Shown here: piece by piece, positions 19,291 through 20,608 of the stretch
Numbering within the stretch: the first letter of the stretch is position 1
Layout of the letters: each line of letters opens with the position of its first letter
IMG/VR virus record: IMGVR_UViG_3300032675_001641
Span: 1-20,608 of that record
Strand: one strand, 5' to 3'
Length of the DNA stretch: 20,608 nt
From: a virus
Translations under genes and position numbers: made by a program
The notes under the pieces: model-generated
Seen by the model: the letters and a program-made list of their open reading frames with translations, nothing else
What the model was told of the DNA's origin: nothing
Databases searched by the model: none

Positions 19291-19752
19291 ATGCACGGGT
19301 TCAAGGACAACAAAGACAGGGCATGGGTTCTACAACTCGATGCTCCAGCGGCCAAGCGTATGAAGGCGCTGGCCGCCGCCGATATTCAGGACGCCATTAA
19401 GGGCGGGGAAACCAACCTGATTGTAAGGCTGGACAACGACCCCTGCCTACTGGTGGAAACCCTTTACGCCGCCCTCAAGCCGGCAATTGACGCCCTCGGT
19501 CTGACCCCCGAAGACTTCGCTGCCGGCCTGGGCGGGTGCATTGATGGAGCCGCCGACGCCATGCGGGAGGAAATAATAGATTTTTTCCCCCGGTCCCGCA
19601 GGGCGATGCTGCGGGCGGAAGTGGACAAGATGAAGGAAGCGACGACGGCGGCGGTGGAAAAATTGAAGTCTCTGTCGTTGGATTCGCTCTTGAACTCGCT
19701 GCCATCATCGGTATCTCCCCCGACGGCTATTCCCTCCGAGAGTTGTACCTGA
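19291..19752 (+). CDS. Tail assembly chaperone G (zero-frame product)
   Basis: 153 residues, mostly helical: residues 1-80 hold AWVLQLDAPAAKRMKALAAA and LIVRLDNDPCLLVETLYAAL, then the DALGLTPEDFAAGL region. The lambda gpG-type protein binds the tape measure protein and, with a frameshifted G-T form, guides tail length assembly. ATG 19291 has AGGAGA 4-5 nt upstream; the TTG at 19219 would overlap the tail tube gene. After the slippery site (19581-19587, near residue 97-99) the zero-frame tail becomes Lys/Glu- and Ser-rich, typical of unselected sequence. The stop overlaps the downstream ATG (TGATG). Confidence 0.75.
   Translation: MHGFKDNKDRAWVLQLDAPAAKRMKALAAADIQDAIKGGETNLIVRLDNDPCLLVETLYAALKPAIDALGLTPEDFAAGLGGCIDGAADAMREEIIDFFPRSRRAMLRAEVDKMKEATTAAVEKLKSLSLDSLLNSLPSSVSPPTAIPSESCT
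19581..19615 (+). promoter_or_regulatory. Programmed -1 frameshift signal in tail chaperone gene
   Basis: The heptamer T-TTT-TTC (19581-19587) is in exact zero-frame phase after the GA of a GAT codon. A 7-nt spacer (CCCCGGT) is followed by a perfect stem CCCGCAG (19595-19601) / CTGCGGG (19609-19615) with a 7-nt loop. The -1 frame from this point is open through to the T ORF stop at 19946. All parts of a bacterial -1 frameshift cassette are present, in the gene where tailed phages normally have one. Confidence 0.85.
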
Positions 19753-19946
19753 TGGCAGAGGCGACGCAGAAGGCGCGATGGAATCATACTGCGCCGATCT
19801 TGGCCGCCCTTTACAATTGGATGCGTGACCCAAAGAGCAAACCCGATCCCTACACGGCCAGCGATTTCAACCCGTTCGCGCCGAAAAAGACCTTGCCCGT
19901 CCTGCCGGTCGAATGTCTGGGCAAGTTAAAGTTTGACGGAGACTGA
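19752..19946 (+). CDS. Tail assembly chaperone T domain, expressed as G-T frameshift fusion
   Basis: The -1 frame is open from 19587 to the stop at 19944-19946. From 19752 it reads MAEATQKARWNHTAPILAAL, then YNWMRDPKSKPDPYTASDFN and PFAPKKTLPVLP. The W-x-H-T-A-x-x-L-A-x-x-Y-N and late D-F-N-P-F elements match the T part of phage tail chaperones. The meaningful homology seems to begin before the ATG, at about AIIGISPDGYSLRELYLM, which can only be translated by frameshifting. The predicted G-T fusion has 218 residues (99 before the shift, 119 after). Some independent initiation at ATG 19752 is possible but has no good ribosome binding site. Confidence 0.72.
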   Translation: MAEATQKARWNHTAPILAALYNWMRDPKSKPDPYTASDFNPFAPKKTLPVLPVECLGKLKFDGD

Positions 19947-19947
19947 T

Positions 19948-20427
19948 ATGCTCGCCATCGGCAAAACCCTGGTTATGTTCGACAAGCTCAAGGTGATGAA
20001 CCTGATGAGCAAAGCGACGTATCAGGCGCTTCTCAAGGCGGCATCTTATGTTTGGACGCGGGAACGCACGTCGATGAAGCAGCGGGCGCACGGCAAGTAT
20101 GCTCCCCCAGGCACGGCACCCTTCACTCACGGTTGGACTGACAGGCAGGGCAAGAGCCACAGCGGCAACCTGAAGGCCAAGGCGCTCAACCGCTTCGCCT
20201 ACGACCTGAGTACCGGCAGCGCGGTTATCGGCCCGATGCCGTTTGCTAAAGGCGAAGCGCCGCGGAAACTGGAGGCTGGCGGCGACGAGACCGTCACCTG
20301 GGGCCACAAGGGCAAGAGCCGCACCATCCACATTCGCCCGCACCCGTTCATGGGGCCGGCGCTGGAGAAGGAGCTTGAGGCCGGCAGCATCCCCGCGGCG
20401 TGGGCAAACTCGTTGAAAGTAGGCTGA
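19948..20427 (+). CDS. HK97-gp10-like tail/neck component
   Basis: 159 residues. The pattern HGKYAPPGTAPFTHGW, then GNLKAKALNRFAYDL, AVIGPMPFAKGEAPRKLEAG and IRPHPFMGPALEKELEA is that of HK97 gp10-type (lambda Z-like) proteins, which sit at the head-tail junction. ATG 19948 directly follows the chaperone TGA. In most lambda/HK97-type phages this gene comes before the tail tube gene, so its place between chaperone and tape measure genes is notable. The call rests on the PPG...H-G...L and R-P-x-P-F-M-G-P-A-L motifs. Confidence 0.65.
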   Translation: MLAIGKTLVMFDKLKVMNLMSKATYQALLKAASYVWTRERTSMKQRAHGKYAPPGTAPFTHGWTDRQGKSHSGNLKAKALNRFAYDLSTGSAVIGPMPFAKGEAPRKLEAGGDETVTWGHKGKSRTIHIRPHPFMGPALEKELEAGSIPAAWANSLKVG

Positions 20428-20428
20428 T

Positions 20429-20608
20429 ATGTCAGACGCAAGTGCAGTACGAGCCGGGCGAGCCTATGTCGAGCTTTACACCACCAACAACAAACTGTCG
20501 GCCGGCCTGGATGCCGCCGGGCGCGAGGTCCGAAAGTGGGGCGCGGACATAATGAAGGTCGGGGCTGGCGTGTTCGCCGCCGGTTCCTCGATCTCCGCAG
20601 CCATGGTC
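20429..20608 (+). CDS. Tail tape measure protein, N-terminal part (runs off right edge)
   Basis: 60 codons, open to the window end. MSDASAVRAGRAYVELYTTN, then NKLSAGLDAAGREVRKWGAD and IMKVGAGVFAAGSSISAAMV. The N-terminal amphipathic helical repeat followed by a glycine/alanine-rich helix with K-V-G-A-G is a common beginning of tape measure proteins, which set tail length. It follows the chaperone genes directly, as expected. ATG 20429 begins one base after the previous stop. Only the start is present, so length and downstream domains are unknown. Confidence 0.7.
   Translation, partial: MSDASAVRAGRAYVELYTTNNKLSAGLDAAGREVRKWGADIMKVGAGVFAAGSSISAAMV

Noticed and set aside
19586-19593. Alternative slippery site in the C run
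   Set aside because: C-CCC-CGG does not fit X-XXY-YYZ pairing; the in-phase T-TTT-TTC fits fully.

Overview
The window reads as one arm of a tailed, siphovirus-like phage or prophage with a lambda-style head module. It is moderately GC-rich. The style of several proteins resembles temperate-phage regions of Planctomycetota genomes: a truncated DUF3987-type protein, a ParB gene leading the replication operon, the major capsid family, and the tape-measure N-terminus. That host assignment is inference from protein style, not a search result. No integrase, repressor, host gene or tRNA is visible, so prophage versus free phage cannot be settled here.

Left part (1-5142, all minus strand): reading leftward from a control region at 5143-5454, there is a tightly coupled replication operon. 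It encodes a ParB-domain protein with a zinc knuckle, a superfamily 2 helicase, a zinc-finger/TOPRIM primase and a small DnaD/replisome-organizer-like protein. A phased array of CGTTAC/GTAACG hexamers (1104-1182, candidate origin) and an AT-rich stretch follow, then a RusA-type Holliday junction resolvase. At the left edge is the C-terminal part of a DUF3987-family protein that has lost its N-terminus.

Control region (5143-5454): a good leftward sigma70-like promoter lies between two inverted copies of an 11-bp sequence, and a weaker rightward promoter candidate begins TTGACA.

Right part (5441-20608, all plus strand): a chain of genes joined by ATGA overlaps encodes two small membrane peptides, two papain-fold cysteine-peptidase-like proteins and a lipoprotein. 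A holin-like two-TM protein and an XhlA-like protein follow; together these look like a lysis cassette, unusually placed before the terminase. Three appendage-like or unknown structural genes come next, then the morphogenesis module: large terminase, zinc-ribbon protein, gpW-like joiner, lambda-type portal, S49 protease with a nested scaffold start, major capsid protein with an inserted beta domain, two paralogous decoration-like proteins, two head-tail completion proteins, tail tube, tail chaperones G and G-T, an HK97-gp10-like protein and the start of the tape measure protein.

The strongest non-routine signals are: a complete -1 frameshift cassette in the tail chaperone gene (slippery T TTT TTC, 7-nt spacer, 7-bp stem-loop, open -1 frame); a lambda C/Nu3-like internal start for a scaffold; the phased iteron-like array; hairpins or terminators before each gene for an abundant virion protein; accessory domains inserted in the capsid and decoration proteins; and the papain-like lysis candidates.
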